Positions 1-8,572 of a DNA stretch of 64,000 nucleotides are shown in pieces. The stretch is from Alphaproteobacteria bacterium (GTDB lineage Bacteria; Pseudomonadota; Alphaproteobacteria; CAAGCB01; CAG-977). Within the stretch, counting starts at the first letter, position 1, and every line of letters begins with the position of its first letter. The translations under genes and the position numbers were made by a program. The notes below the pieces were generated by a model. It was not told the DNA's origin and did no database searches. It was given only the letters and a program-made list of their open reading frames with translations. The stretch covers positions 223,820 through 287,819 of the forward strand of contig JAKSVU010000001.1 of assembly GCA_024413465.1 (NCBI GenBank). The letters run 5' to 3'.

Positions 1-46
1 AACAAACACTACAAATAATTTAAAGTTTAACTTTATACTTTATCTT

Positions 47-883
47 TTACATACTTCTGATTGATTTTAAAGTATTTAAATTAATAATAGAAGAATAATC
101 TTTTGGAGGTTTTATTGAACCATCTTTTTGTACAGCATAAAACCTATCTGCAGAACAAATACCAACATTCTTTTTCTCTATCTCATTAGCTTTATCTATT
201 ATCTCTTGAGACATTTTACATGCATTTTTCTGACAAAAAAAATCTGCATTAATATATGGAGCTATTTGACTTGATAACTGTTTTCCTGAAATCATTTTTT
301 TGCCTTGGATATCTCCATATTGAAGACATGTTAAGACACGTTGATCATACGCATCTCTTGATAAATCAGAATCATACCAATGTTCAAAAGCTACACTTCT
401 AGCTTTATCCACTCCTTCATTTTTTCGAACTGATTCTAAAAATGGATTCATTATCTCTGGCTTTATGAGTACCATATCTTCAAAAGCTTCATACTCTAAG
501 GTTGCCATTTCAAAAGCAGCTTGACATTGATATGCTGTAGCATCTGCTTCTTTAGCTCGCGTAATAGCAACAGCACTATAAAAACTATTCTCTTTTTCAT
601 AAGCGAAAATATTCTGTTGCGAATGCCTTGCTTCATGAACCAAAACTGTTAGTAACTCATTATCAGAACAATGTTGATTAAGATAAATTCTATTTTCTTT
701 CGCTCTAAAAGCTCCGCTAGCACTTCCAATTTCATCACTCATTTGAAAGTCAATTCCACGAGAAATCGCATCTTGAATCAATTCCCTTCCTGTTTTTGAT
801 GCAAAACAAACTCTCTCTATTAAATCACCTAGGCGTTTATCTTGTTTTACTTTATCTATGTTCTCAAAATCAGTCTGTAGCAT
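47..883 (-). CDS. Putative HExxH metallopeptidase-like protein, copy 2 of a tandem pair
   Basis: I do not recognise an established function. The 278-aa protein has the zinc-protease signature HEARH at residues 83-87, within LVHEARHSQQ, and a downstream EADATA stretch whose Glu could be a third metal ligand. Both elements recur in the gene immediately upstream, so the two are paralogs. No signal peptide or membrane segment is evident, so a cytoplasmic or effector-like location is possible. The start lies 2 nt after the stop of the upstream paralog, which implies co-transcription. Metallopeptidase activity is inferred only from the HExxH motif. Nothing further was seen in the 46 bases beyond its stop. 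Confidence 0.75.
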   Translation of the reverse strand: MLQTDFENIDKVKQDKRLGDLIERVCFASKTGRELIQDAISRGIDFQMSDEIGSASGAFRAKENRIYLNQHCSDNELLTVLVHEARHSQQNIFAYEKENSFYSAVAITRAKEADATAYQCQAAFEMATLEYEAFEDMVLIKPEIMNPFLESVRKNEGVDKARSVAFEHWYDSDLSRDAYDQRVLTCLQYGDIQGKKMISGKQLSSQIAPYINADFFCQKNACKMSQEIIDKANEIEKKNVGICSADRFYAVQKDGSIKPPKDYSSIINLNTLKSIRSM

Positions 884-885
884 AA

Positions 886-1815
886 CTATCTACCAGCTTC
901 CGCCATTAACATCTTTTTCATTATAGCATCTTGCTTATTCTTAGGAGAAGATACACTTCCATCCTGTTTTCTCACATACATATCATCAGCAGAGGTCTTT
1001 ATCTTATTTCGCCCAAAAATGTTAAGAAGATGTCTTATATGTCCTCGTTCTGCTTTTTGAGTTTCTTTTACAACTTTTTCACTAAAAGTCATCGCTCTCT
1101 TAGAATCAAAAAATGATTTTTCAACGTAATCAACATTTTCAATTAATTTTTCAGCTGGCATATCATTTTTATATCCGCCAGAATACATTGATCCCATTGC
1201 CATAAATTCAACTATTCCACGATCATACAGTTCAACATAGGATGCATCATCATACCATGCCTTAAAAGCTTCTGACTTTGCTTTTTTTTCATCTTTTTCT
1301 TTTTCAAAACTATTTTCGTAAGCAAGCATTATCCCTGTATGTCTTTGCTTAAATAATTTATAAGTTTCTGGCTCAGTTTTTCTCATTTGATATACAGCTG
1401 CACACTCATGAGCCATAGCATCCGCTTCCAAAGCACGAGTTTCACGAGCTCCTGCTAAAATCGTATAGGTATGATCTTTTACAGGTTTTTGTTCAGAATG
1501 CCTACATTCATGAACAATTGTACTCAACAATTTATCGTCAGGGTATTTTTCATTTAAAATGACACATTCCATAGAAGGAATATATTTACCAAGAGTATTA
1601 TCATTTTCACTATCAAAGCAAATACTGATTCCACGTTCTAAAGCTGATTCTATCACCCTTTTCCCAATAGGAGATGATTTTGAAACACGTTCTATTAATT
1701 TATTTAATCTTTCTTCTCTTTTTTGTTCTTTTAATAATTTTTCTTCTTCTGAAAGAGTCGAAACTGCAGGTGGAATAAAAGCTCCACCGATAAAAATTGG
1801 TGCCACTGTAGACAT
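886..1815 (-). CDS. Putative HExxH metallopeptidase-like protein, copy 1 of a tandem pair
   Basis: This is a paralog of the next gene. It has HECRH at residues 102-106 (STIVHECRHSEQ), then an ALEADAMAHEC segment matching the EADA stretch in its neighbour. It also shares the RVIESALERGI-like helix before the motif and a YDD/YDS plus DR region after it. The frame stays open to 1851, but the ATG at 1815 has an AAGAGG ribosome-binding site 9 nt upstream, while the ATG at 1851 has a poorly spaced one; I chose 1815. The N-terminal 20 residues are hydrophobic (APIFIGGAFIPPAV) but lack a basic n-region, so secretion is uncertain. The function is unknown and enzymatic activity is inferred from the motif. 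Confidence 0.72.
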   Translation of the reverse strand: MSTVAPIFIGGAFIPPAVSTLSEEEKLLKEQKREERLNKLIERVSKSSPIGKRVIESALERGISICFDSENDNTLGKYIPSMECVILNEKYPDDKLLSTIVHECRHSEQKPVKDHTYTILAGARETRALEADAMAHECAAVYQMRKTEPETYKLFKQRHTGIMLAYENSFEKEKDEKKAKSEAFKAWYDDASYVELYDRGIVEFMAMGSMYSGGYKNDMPAEKLIENVDYVEKSFFDSKRAMTFSEKVVKETQKAERGHIRHLLNIFGRNKIKTSADDMYVRKQDGSVSSPKNKQDAIMKKMLMAEAGR

Positions 1816-1924
1816 ATTTACAAACCTCTTATATATCTTTACTTCTCGCATCCTATCATAAAATTTTAGACAAAAAAAGTTTTAATTTTAATTTTTGTCA
1901 AAAAAAATAAAATTTAAGTGTTTC

Positions 1925-1952
1925 TTGATAAAAAATCCCAATAGTATATGAT
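1925..1952 (+). promoter_or_regulatory. Predicted sigma70-type promoter for the flavoprotein gene
   Basis: TTGATA at 1925-1930 and TATGAT at 1947-1952 are separated by 16 nt, about 30 nt before the ATG at 1982. Found by eye; no start site has been mapped. Confidence 0.5.
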
Positions 1953-1981
1953 TATATTCAGTGTGTTAGGATTACTCAATA

Positions 1982-3256
1982 ATGACTCAAAAACAATACT
2001 TAACAAAAGCTCAGATTATAAATGAATTAGATAGATGTTTAAACTGTCCAGATAAACCCTGCATGAAAGCTTGTCCTGCAAATTGTTCCCCTGCAGAATT
2101 CATACAATTAGCAAAAGGATTAACAGCTGATAGTTATCTTAAATCGGCAATTTCCATTTTGAAGGCTAATCCTCTCGGACTAATTTGTGGTTTAACATGT
2201 CCTGATCAATTTTGTATGAAAGCTTGTAGTCGAAAAAATTTAGATATACCTATAAGGATTCCTCAGGTTCAAGCCACTATTATAAAAAATGCAAGAGAAT
2301 TAAATAATTTTCCACTTCCAAAGCCAGTGTGTTTAAATAATAAAAACATTGCTATAATTGGAGCTGGGCCTGCAGGCATGGCAGCTTCTGCTGTTCTTGC
2401 AAGAAAAGGATATAGTGTAACTGTTTTTGAGGGATCTGATAAAGTAGGCGGTGCTGCAAAACTAATTCCAAATCACAGATTAGAACAAACGATTATCGAT
2501 CAAGATTGGAACTTTATTATGCAATTAGGGGATATCTCTATTAAGCTTAATCATCATATTTCTAATCCTCCTGATTTACTCAAAGATGGTTATGATGGTG
2601 TTATTATCGCTGTTGGAGAACAAAATTTAACACAAATGGGAATCCCTGGAGAAAAGTTAGCAATTTCTTTTATGGATTATCTTTCTACTCCTGAAAAATA
2701 TAAAACACTTGGCAATGTTGCTATTTTAGGTGGAGGCGCTGTAGCTACAGATTGTGCAATCACTGCTAAAAACATGGGAGCAGCAAACGTTGAAATGTTT
2801 GTTAGAAGAAGAATTTGCGATATGAGACTAACTCAGGAAGAACGTTCTTGGTTATTAAACAAACAAATTGATATCACTTCAATGACACGTGTTGTAAAAA
2901 TAAAAGAAGTAAAAAAAACTTATAACTTATTTACATGCAAAACACGCTTTAATGGAACGAAATTGGAAGATATTCCTAAATCAACTATAAAAAGACCCGA
3001 CTTTAATTTAGTTATTATGGCCGTTGGTTCAAAGGCTGACCCTCAAAAACAAATGTCAAAAATTGTTTATGCTGGAGACTGTTCACACGGAGCATCAACA
3101 ATTGTGGAAGCCGTAGCTTCTGGAAAAAATGCTGCAAATGAATTACATGCTTTATTAACAGGACAAATTGATGAAAGTGTTTGCCCTGTAAGTAAATTGA
3201 TATCTTATAAAGCAAAATCATGTACGACCTTGGATGTTTTTTCTGATAAAAATTAA
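1982..3256 (+). CDS. NAD(P)-dependent FAD/Fe-S oxidoreductase, PreT/GltD-like
   Basis: This 424-aa protein resembles the small subunit of glutamate synthase and the PreT subunit of bacterial dihydropyrimidine dehydrogenase. The N-terminus has two cysteine groups (RCLNCPDKPCMKACP near residue 18 and CGLTCPDQFCMKAC near 69) that should bind [4Fe-4S] clusters. A FAD-binding GAGPAGMAAS follows near residue 127, then an NAD(P)-binding GGGAVATDCA near 250. A C-terminal YAGDCSHGAS..VEAVASGK segment completes the FAD site. It would pass electrons from NAD(P)H to a partner. Neither a PreA nor a GltB partner lies beside it, so substrate and physiological role are open. It is monocistronic, with its own promoter. 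Confidence 0.85.
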   Translation: MTQKQYLTKAQIINELDRCLNCPDKPCMKACPANCSPAEFIQLAKGLTADSYLKSAISILKANPLGLICGLTCPDQFCMKACSRKNLDIPIRIPQVQATIIKNARELNNFPLPKPVCLNNKNIAIIGAGPAGMAASAVLARKGYSVTVFEGSDKVGGAAKLIPNHRLEQTIIDQDWNFIMQLGDISIKLNHHISNPPDLLKDGYDGVIIAVGEQNLTQMGIPGEKLAISFMDYLSTPEKYKTLGNVAILGGGAVATDCAITAKNMGAANVEMFVRRRICDMRLTQEERSWLLNKQIDITSMTRVVKIKEVKKTYNLFTCKTRFNGTKLEDIPKSTIKRPDFNLVIMAVGSKADPQKQMSKIVYAGDCSHGASTIVEAVASGKNAANELHALLTGQIDESVCPVSKLISYKAKSCTTLDVFSDKN

Positions 3257-3320
3257 ACATAAATTTAACTACTTATGTTAACATTATATTAGCTTAAATT
3301 TTTAGAGAGGAGTTTTGACT

Positions 3321-3875
3321 ATGATACGTTTATTTGCAGGAATTGAATTCCCAGAACAGATTAAAGATCAACTCTATTCTCTGCGAGGTGGAGTTCCTGG
3401 AGCAACTTGGACTGAACGAAATAATCTTCATATAACTTTGCGTTTTATTGGAAATGTTGATGAACGCGATGCTAATGATTTACATGATGGTTTCATGCAA
3501 ATCCAAGCGCCTGCCTTTAGCCTCCAAATGACACAAGTGGGATTTTTTGCAACAGGTATGCAAATGAGACACCTTTGGGCTGGCGTTAATTACTATCAAC
3601 CTCTTGATTTTTTACATGATAAAATAGAAAGCGTCATTAACAGATACAAACTAGGAGCGGATAAACACAAATTTCATGCACATTCAAGACTTGCAAAATT
3701 ACACGGTACAACACCTGAAGATGTTCAAAAATTTATTGAATATCACAATCTTTTTAAATCTGACGAATTCTATGTTGACCATTTTACTCTATTTTCAAGT
3801 CATAAACGATCTGACGGGGACGGCTCATACTATCGTGCAGAAGCTGAGTATCCCCTTTTTGGTTTTTTTGATTAA
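3321..3875 (+). CDS. thpR: RNA 2',3'-cyclic phosphodiesterase (LigT/2H phosphoesterase family)
   Basis: The 184-aa protein has the 2H-phosphoesterase layout: MIRLFAGIEFP at the N-terminus and a first catalytic motif HITL at residues 37-40 in NNLHITLRFIGNV. The region where the second motif is expected reads HAHSRLAKL, giving H121-S122-R123 where the family normally has H-x-T/S. The second active-site half is therefore altered at its hydroxyl position. The ATG at 3321 is chosen over an in-frame TTG at 3315 because GAGAGGAG sits 8 nt upstream of it. The gene converges on the Mrp gene, and their stop codons share the same TTAA. Known family members open 2',3'-cyclic phosphate RNA ends; the cellular substrate is uncertain. 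Confidence 0.85.
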   Translation: MIRLFAGIEFPEQIKDQLYSLRGGVPGATWTERNNLHITLRFIGNVDERDANDLHDGFMQIQAPAFSLQMTQVGFFATGMQMRHLWAGVNYYQPLDFLHDKIESVINRYKLGADKHKFHAHSRLAKLHGTTPEDVQKFIEYHNLFKSDEFYVDHFTLFSSHKRSDGDGSYYRAEAEYPLFGFFD

Positions 3876-4705
3876 TCAGTAATTGAAACTGAATTTAATA
3901 ATTGATCAAATTCAGATCCTGAGTAATTTTCAATTAATCCTTCATCACACATTCTTGCTAATTCTGGATTTATTGGCAATTTTATTACGTTGCTTATATT
4001 ATACTTCTCAGCAATATCATTTACATGACTTTTCCCAAAAATATAATGTTTTTTATTACAATCTGGACATAAGAAATAAGACATATTTTCTACTATTCCC
4101 AAAACAGGTATAAACATTTTTTCTGCCATTTTTACAGCTTTTTCAACAACCATTGACACCAAATCTTGAGGTGAAGTTACTACTATTATTCCATCTATTG
4201 GTAATGATTGAAAAACTGTCAAAGGAACATCTCCTGTTCCTGGAGGCATATCAATAAACATCATATCAACATCTTGCCAAATAACATCTGTCCAAAATTG
4301 CTTTACTGTTCCAGCAATAACAGGACCTCTCCAAATAACAGGATCTGTCTCATTTTCTAACAGCATATTAATTGACATTACTTCTATACCTGAGCTTGTC
4401 ATCGCAGGATAAATTCCACTATCCGTACCAAATGCTTTTTCATGTATTCCAAATGCCTTTGGAATAGATGGGCCTGTAATATCTGCATCAAGAATTGCTG
4501 ATGAAAAACCTTTATTTTGTGCTGCAACTGCTAACATTGATGTCACAGAGGATTTTCCAACTCCTCCTTTTCCACTCACAACAGCAATCATCTTTTTAAC
4601 ATGAGTCAAATCATTTGCTTTTACTAAAAAATCTTCTTTTGATTGTTCTCCTTCAGCCCCTCCACAATGATGAGAGCATGTTGAACAATTATGTGTACAT
4701 CCCAT
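3872..4705 (-). CDS. mrp: Mrp/NBP35-family Fe-S cluster carrier ATPase
   Basis: This 277-aa P-loop ATPase is involved in loading Fe-S clusters onto apoproteins. The deviant Walker A KGGVGKS is near residue 46, the Walker B-like MFIDMPPGTGD near 130, and a C-terminal CPDC pair, the cluster-bridging CxxC of the family, near 210. The N-terminus is unusually Cys/His-rich (CTHNCSTCSHHC), which recalls the extra N-terminal cluster of the NBP35 branch. The longer MIP18-like N-terminal domain of many bacterial Mrp proteins is absent. The gene starts 1 nt after the lpxB stop and so looks like the last gene of the long rpsB-lpxB run. Confidence 0.9.
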   Translation of the reverse strand: MGCTHNCSTCSHHCGGAEGEQSKEDFLVKANDLTHVKKMIAVVSGKGGVGKSSVTSMLAVAAQNKGFSSAILDADITGPSIPKAFGIHEKAFGTDSGIYPAMTSSGIEVMSINMLLENETDPVIWRGPVIAGTVKQFWTDVIWQDVDMMFIDMPPGTGDVPLTVFQSLPIDGIIVVTSPQDLVSMVVEKAVKMAEKMFIPVLGIVENMSYFLCPDCNKKHYIFGKSHVNDIAEKYNISNVIKLPINPELARMCDEGLIENYSGSEFDQLLNSVSITD

Positions 4706-4706
4706 T

Positions 4707-5870
4707 TTATTTTTCCTCTATCATTTTAATCACAATTTTTGCAGCTTTATCACTTGGTGTTTCCTCGTTTTCAGCTCCTAAAATTTTTAAAACATCATAA
4801 GCTTGTTTTACTTCGTTTTCGCTATATGTTTTATCTAATAATAATTTTTTTATCTCTTCATATAAAATTTCAGGTTGACAATTTTCTAGCAAATTTTCCT
4901 TCACAATGGATTTATCAGCTAAAATATTAATTAAATTTGCAAAACGTCCTTTTACCAATCTTTTGGCTAAAAAAGAACTTATTTTATTCATTTTATACGC
5001 TATTGTATATGGAACTTTAGCCATTGCTAATTCTAAAGCAACAGTCCCCGAAGCGGCTAGTGCAACATCACTTGCTGCAAAAACATCGTACCTATTTTTC
5101 TCACCTGAAACAATTTGAACAGGAAAACTCCATTTTTTTGTAATTTCTTTTATTGAACTTTCCACTGTAACAACCGTCGGAAGTATAACTTTTAAATTGG
5201 AAAAATCTTTTTTTAACAACATTATTGTCTTTTCAAAAACCGGCATTAAATATTTTATTTCTGACCGCCTACTACCTGGCAGCAAACATAATATTACATT
5301 TTTTTCTAAATTATTATTTTTTCGAAAATTTTGTCCTTGTCCTTTGGATGCACCACTTTCAACCACTGGGTGACCAACAAAATCTATTTGCAAACCATAT
5401 GGTAAAAAATATTGAGGTTCATAGGGTAATAAAGCAAACATCCTATCAATATATTTTCCACAGGTTTTTGCTCTTCCTTTTTTCCACGCCCAAACTTGTG
5501 GAGCAACATAATGTACTTGAGGTATTCCTAAATTCAAACTTTTCAATTTTTTGTTAATTCTAGCACTAAAACTCCAACTATCAACTGTTATAACAATATC
5601 TGGTTTTTTTTCTATAATATCATTTACAGTCTGATGTATTCTTTTTAATATTCTAGGTATTGATGGAATAACCTCTGCCAATCCCATTACAGCCAAATCA
5701 GATGAATCAAACAGACTTTTAAAATTTAATTGCTCCATTGTTTCACCACCAACACCAAAGAATTCAACCTCATGATCTAATTTGCGATCCAAAGATCTCA
5801 TTAACCTCGATGCAAGTAAATCACCAGAAGGTTCACCTGCAATTAAATATATCCTTTTTTTTTCATTCAT
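4707..5870 (-). CDS. lpxB: Lipid-A-disaccharide synthase
   Basis: This is a 387-aa glycosyltransferase of family GT19. It joins UDP-2,3-diacylglucosamine and lipid X into the lipid A disaccharide at the inner membrane. Family motifs are present: AGEPSGDLLASRLM at the N-terminus, YVAPQVWAWKKGR, LLPYEPQYF, VGHPVVE and LLPGSRRSEI. The frame is open to 5894, but the first ATG, at 5870, encodes MNEKKRIYLIAGEPSGD, which matches the family start and overlaps the lpxI stop by 8 nt. Its substrate is made by the two genes upstream, lpxA and lpxI. The C-terminal half is shorter and more charged than the N-terminal half but complete. Confidence 0.96.
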   Translation of the reverse strand: MNEKKRIYLIAGEPSGDLLASRLMRSLDRKLDHEVEFFGVGGETMEQLNFKSLFDSSDLAVMGLAEVIPSIPRILKRIHQTVNDIIEKKPDIVITVDSWSFSARINKKLKSLNLGIPQVHYVAPQVWAWKKGRAKTCGKYIDRMFALLPYEPQYFLPYGLQIDFVGHPVVESGASKGQGQNFRKNNNLEKNVILCLLPGSRRSEIKYLMPVFEKTIMLLKKDFSNLKVILPTVVTVESSIKEITKKWSFPVQIVSGEKNRYDVFAASDVALAASGTVALELAMAKVPYTIAYKMNKISSFLAKRLVKGRFANLINILADKSIVKENLLENCQPEILYEEIKKLLLDKTYSENEVKQAYDVLKILGAENEETPSDKAAKIVIKMIEEK

Positions 5871-6687
5871 CTGTAACTTCAATTCCAATAACAAATAGTC
5901 CTAATCTATCTGCAGTTTTAATTAATTCTTCTTGATCTACAATTAGAGTATAATTTGCTTGAACTGCAACACCTCTCAAACCTGATTTTTTTGCATTAAT
6001 CAAAGTTTTAATACCTATTGTTGGCAAATCAACTCTTTTTTCTTGCTTTTGCTTTTTTAATTTTACTAAAACTCCACCTAGACCTGCACGAGATAACTTC
6101 TTACACCTTTTTATCAAGTTATCAGTACCCTCAACGCCTTCAACCCCCAATACAATTCCTTGCTGTATAACAACACTTTGGCCTATGTCTAAATTTCCTA
6201 TTCCCTTAGCAATTTTTACACCATAATTTATATCGTTCAAAGCTTGCGCATCTGGTTGAATTTTTCCCATCACACCTAATGGAGCTGTAATTCCATCCAT
6301 AACATCATGAATACCAACAATTGAAAAATTTGTTTCTTTTTCAACAAATAAAATCACTTTTTTCAATAAATTGTCATCACCAAATGCTTTAAAACCTATA
6401 TTTGATAAAAATTTTCTTGAAAATGCATCTGGACATAAATCAAATAAGGATGGCCTTTTTACTGAACCGATGAAGACAAGTTCTTCAACATTTCTTTCTT
6501 GAAAATATTTAACACATTTTCCTGCCTCTCCTAACCTTATCCATATACACTTTTCACCTTTTACTGTATCCATAGAGGCATTTCTTTTCAAAGCAACTAA
6601 TTCATATGGACGACCTTTAGACTTTAATTGCTCTATCAAACGTCGAGGTATTTTTCCTCCCCCGGCAACAATTCCTAATTTTTTCAT
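5863..6687 (-). CDS. lpxI: UDP-2,3-diacylglucosamine pyrophosphatase LpxI
   Basis: The 274-aa protein belongs to the LpxI (DUF1009) family, the alphaproteobacterial replacement for LpxH. It cleaves UDP-2,3-diacylglucosamine to lipid X and UMP. The N-terminal KKLGIVAGGGKIPRRL Rossmann-like segment and the later DVMDGITAPLGVMGK and DLPTIGIKT segments are typical. Translation probably starts at ATG 6687, which overlaps the lpxA stop as TGATG with AAGGT just upstream; an in-frame GTG lies one codon earlier. It sits between lpxA and lpxB in pathway order. No LpxH-like gene is seen in the window. Confidence 0.95.
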   Translation of the reverse strand: MKKLGIVAGGGKIPRRLIEQLKSKGRPYELVALKRNASMDTVKGEKCIWIRLGEAGKCVKYFQERNVEELVFIGSVKRPSLFDLCPDAFSRKFLSNIGFKAFGDDNLLKKVILFVEKETNFSIVGIHDVMDGITAPLGVMGKIQPDAQALNDINYGVKIAKGIGNLDIGQSVVIQQGIVLGVEGVEGTDNLIKRCKKLSRAGLGGVLVKLKKQKQEKRVDLPTIGIKTLINAKKSGLRGVAVQANYTLIVDQEELIKTADRLGLFVIGIEVTDE

Positions 6688-7478
6688 CACTTACCTTCAG
6701 CAAAGTGAACAAAACCACGCTTATAATCTGACTTCATAAAATGGACAATTTCTTGAACAGGTTGACAGTTTTCATACTCTCTAGAAATAGATTCTACTCT
6801 TTCTGTCAATGTTCCCTTCCCTTTAAACAAAAAATCAACTGCTTTTGTTAAATCTTTTATATCTACCATTGAAAAACCATGTCTTTTCAATCCAACGATA
6901 TTTATTCCTTCTAATTTTCCATTAGCAACCAATGCATATGGAATTACATCTCGTGTTACTCCACTCATACCACCAATCATAGCATTTCTCCCAATTCTGC
7001 TAAATTGATGTACAGCTGATAAACCACCAATAATTGCGAAATCACCAACTTTTACATGTCCTGCCAATGTTGCGTTATTAGACATAATTATATGATTTCC
7101 AACTTGACAATCATGAGCAATATGAGTCCCTATCATAAATAACCCATCATCACCAACGATAGTTATATTATTATCATCCGGTGTTCCAGGTTGCATCGTT
7201 GCATATTCACGAATAGAATTTCTTTTCCCTATAAAGAGTTTCCCTATTTTTTCCTTATCTTTCAAATCCTGATTTTTTCCACCAATAGATGCAAATGGAC
7301 TAATTTCAGTATCCTCACCTATCTCTGTATTTCCACCGACCCAAGCATGAGAAATTAATCTTACACGATCATGAAGGACCACCTTTTCCCCAACATAACA
7401 AAAAGGTCCAATGGAAACATCTTCTCCTAAAAAAGCTCCCTTTTCAACTATTGCCATTGGATGAACAAACATTCCCAT
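6687..7478 (-). CDS. lpxA: UDP-N-acetylglucosamine acyltransferase
   Basis: This 263-aa left-handed beta-helix acyltransferase performs the first step of lipid A synthesis, adding a 3-hydroxyacyl chain from acyl-ACP to UDP-GlcNAc. Hexapeptide repeats fill the first 190 residues, for example VHPMAIVEKGAFLGEDVSIG. The catalytic-region His is visible in IGTHIAHDCQVG, followed by an alpha-helical C-terminus. The start at 7478 has a strong AGGAGGT Shine-Dalgarno 4-5 nt away. The gap to lpxD is only 9 nt. In most relatives fabZ sits between lpxD and lpxA; here it is absent. Confidence 0.96.
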   Translation of the reverse strand: MGMFVHPMAIVEKGAFLGEDVSIGPFCYVGEKVVLHDRVRLISHAWVGGNTEIGEDTEISPFASIGGKNQDLKDKEKIGKLFIGKRNSIREYATMQPGTPDDNNITIVGDDGLFMIGTHIAHDCQVGNHIIMSNNATLAGHVKVGDFAIIGGLSAVHQFSRIGRNAMIGGMSGVTRDVIPYALVANGKLEGINIVGLKRHGFSMVDIKDLTKAVDFLFKGKGTLTERVESISREYENCQPVQEIVHFMKSDYKRGFVHFAEGK

Positions 7479-7487
7479 CGTTACCTC

Positions 7488-8570
7488 CTATATTTTTTTT
7501 GAAAACAACAACTTCAATTTTTGAGAAAATGTTAACTTTATGCTTTTTGCATCTCCACCTTTAACAAGTTTCTTTATTGTTGCAAATTGTCTCATAAACT
7601 CTTTTGCAGGAACAGCTGGGGTCCCCATTAAATGTTCCATCGGACCAACATCCCGCATAACTCCGGATTGAGCAGCAATCTGTGTTCCACTTCCTATATT
7701 CAAATGTCCAGCAATCCCAGATTGTCCAGCTAAAACGACAAAGTCTCCCAAGTGCGTAGATCCAGCCACACCAGCCTGAGCTACAACAACACAGCACTTT
7801 CCAGTTTGAACATTATGCCCAAATTGAATTAAATTATCCAATCTAGAACCATCTCCTATTACTGTATCATCTAATGCACCTCTATCTAAACAAGTATTGG
7901 CACCTATTTCGACATCATTACCTATCAAAACTCTTCCTAATTGAGGTATTTTGGTATGCCCGTTTTGTCCCATATGAAAACCAAAACCATCTTGACCTAT
8001 TCTTGCTCCTGGATAAATATAAACTTTATTTCCAGCAATTGTATATTGAACAGAAGCATTCATACCAACAATACAATCTTCACCCAAAATAACATTTTTT
8101 TCAATTGAAGCATTGGCACATACATGAGTATGAGCTCCAATTTCAGCATTTGCTCCAACAAAGGCACCTGCTTCTATAATACAACCTTTTCCTATTTTTG
8201 CTGTTGGATCAACGAACGCCTTTTCATGAATAAATGTTTCTTCACGATATTCATTTGGATAAAAAGCCTGAGCTACCAATCCATATGCTCGATAAGGTTC
8301 TTTTGCAACTAAAACTTCCACCCCTTTAGGAGCTTTATCCTTAAATTCTTCTGAAACTATACAAGCTCCAGCCTTTGTTTTTTCCAGATCACTTAAGTAT
8401 TTTTTGCTTAATAAAAAACTGATACTATTTTCATCTCCCTCATGTAATGAACACACATTTGAAAAAATTTTATCTGGATTAGCCCCTTCTGCTATTATGG
8501 AACCTGAAATCTCAGCTAATTGCTTTAATGTAAATGGTCCTGCTACCTTAAAAAAACGACTATCTGGCAT
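7488..8570 (-). CDS. lpxD: UDP-3-O-acylglucosamine N-acyltransferase
   Basis: The 360-aa protein is the third enzyme of lipid A synthesis and adds the amide-linked 3-hydroxyacyl chain. An N-terminal uridine-binding domain (FTLKQLAEISG, then FLLSKKYLSDLEKT) precedes a long left-handed beta-helix of hexapeptide repeats from about residue 105 to 310. The catalytic His lies in DNLIQFGHNVQTG. A basic C-terminal helix (QKLKLLFSKK) follows. The gene begins 2 nt after skp ends and runs into lpxA. Length and domain order are normal. lpxC is not in this window. Confidence 0.95.
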   Translation of the reverse strand: MPDSRFFKVAGPFTLKQLAEISGSIIAEGANPDKIFSNVCSLHEGDENSISFLLSKKYLSDLEKTKAGACIVSEEFKDKAPKGVEVLVAKEPYRAYGLVAQAFYPNEYREETFIHEKAFVDPTAKIGKGCIIEAGAFVGANAEIGAHTHVCANASIEKNVILGEDCIVGMNASVQYTIAGNKVYIYPGARIGQDGFGFHMGQNGHTKIPQLGRVLIGNDVEIGANTCLDRGALDDTVIGDGSRLDNLIQFGHNVQTGKCCVVVAQAGVAGSTHLGDFVVLAGQSGIAGHLNIGSGTQIAAQSGVMRDVGPMEHLMGTPAVPAKEFMRQFATIKKLVKGGDAKSIKLTFSQKLKLLFSKKI

Positions 8571-8572
8571 TG

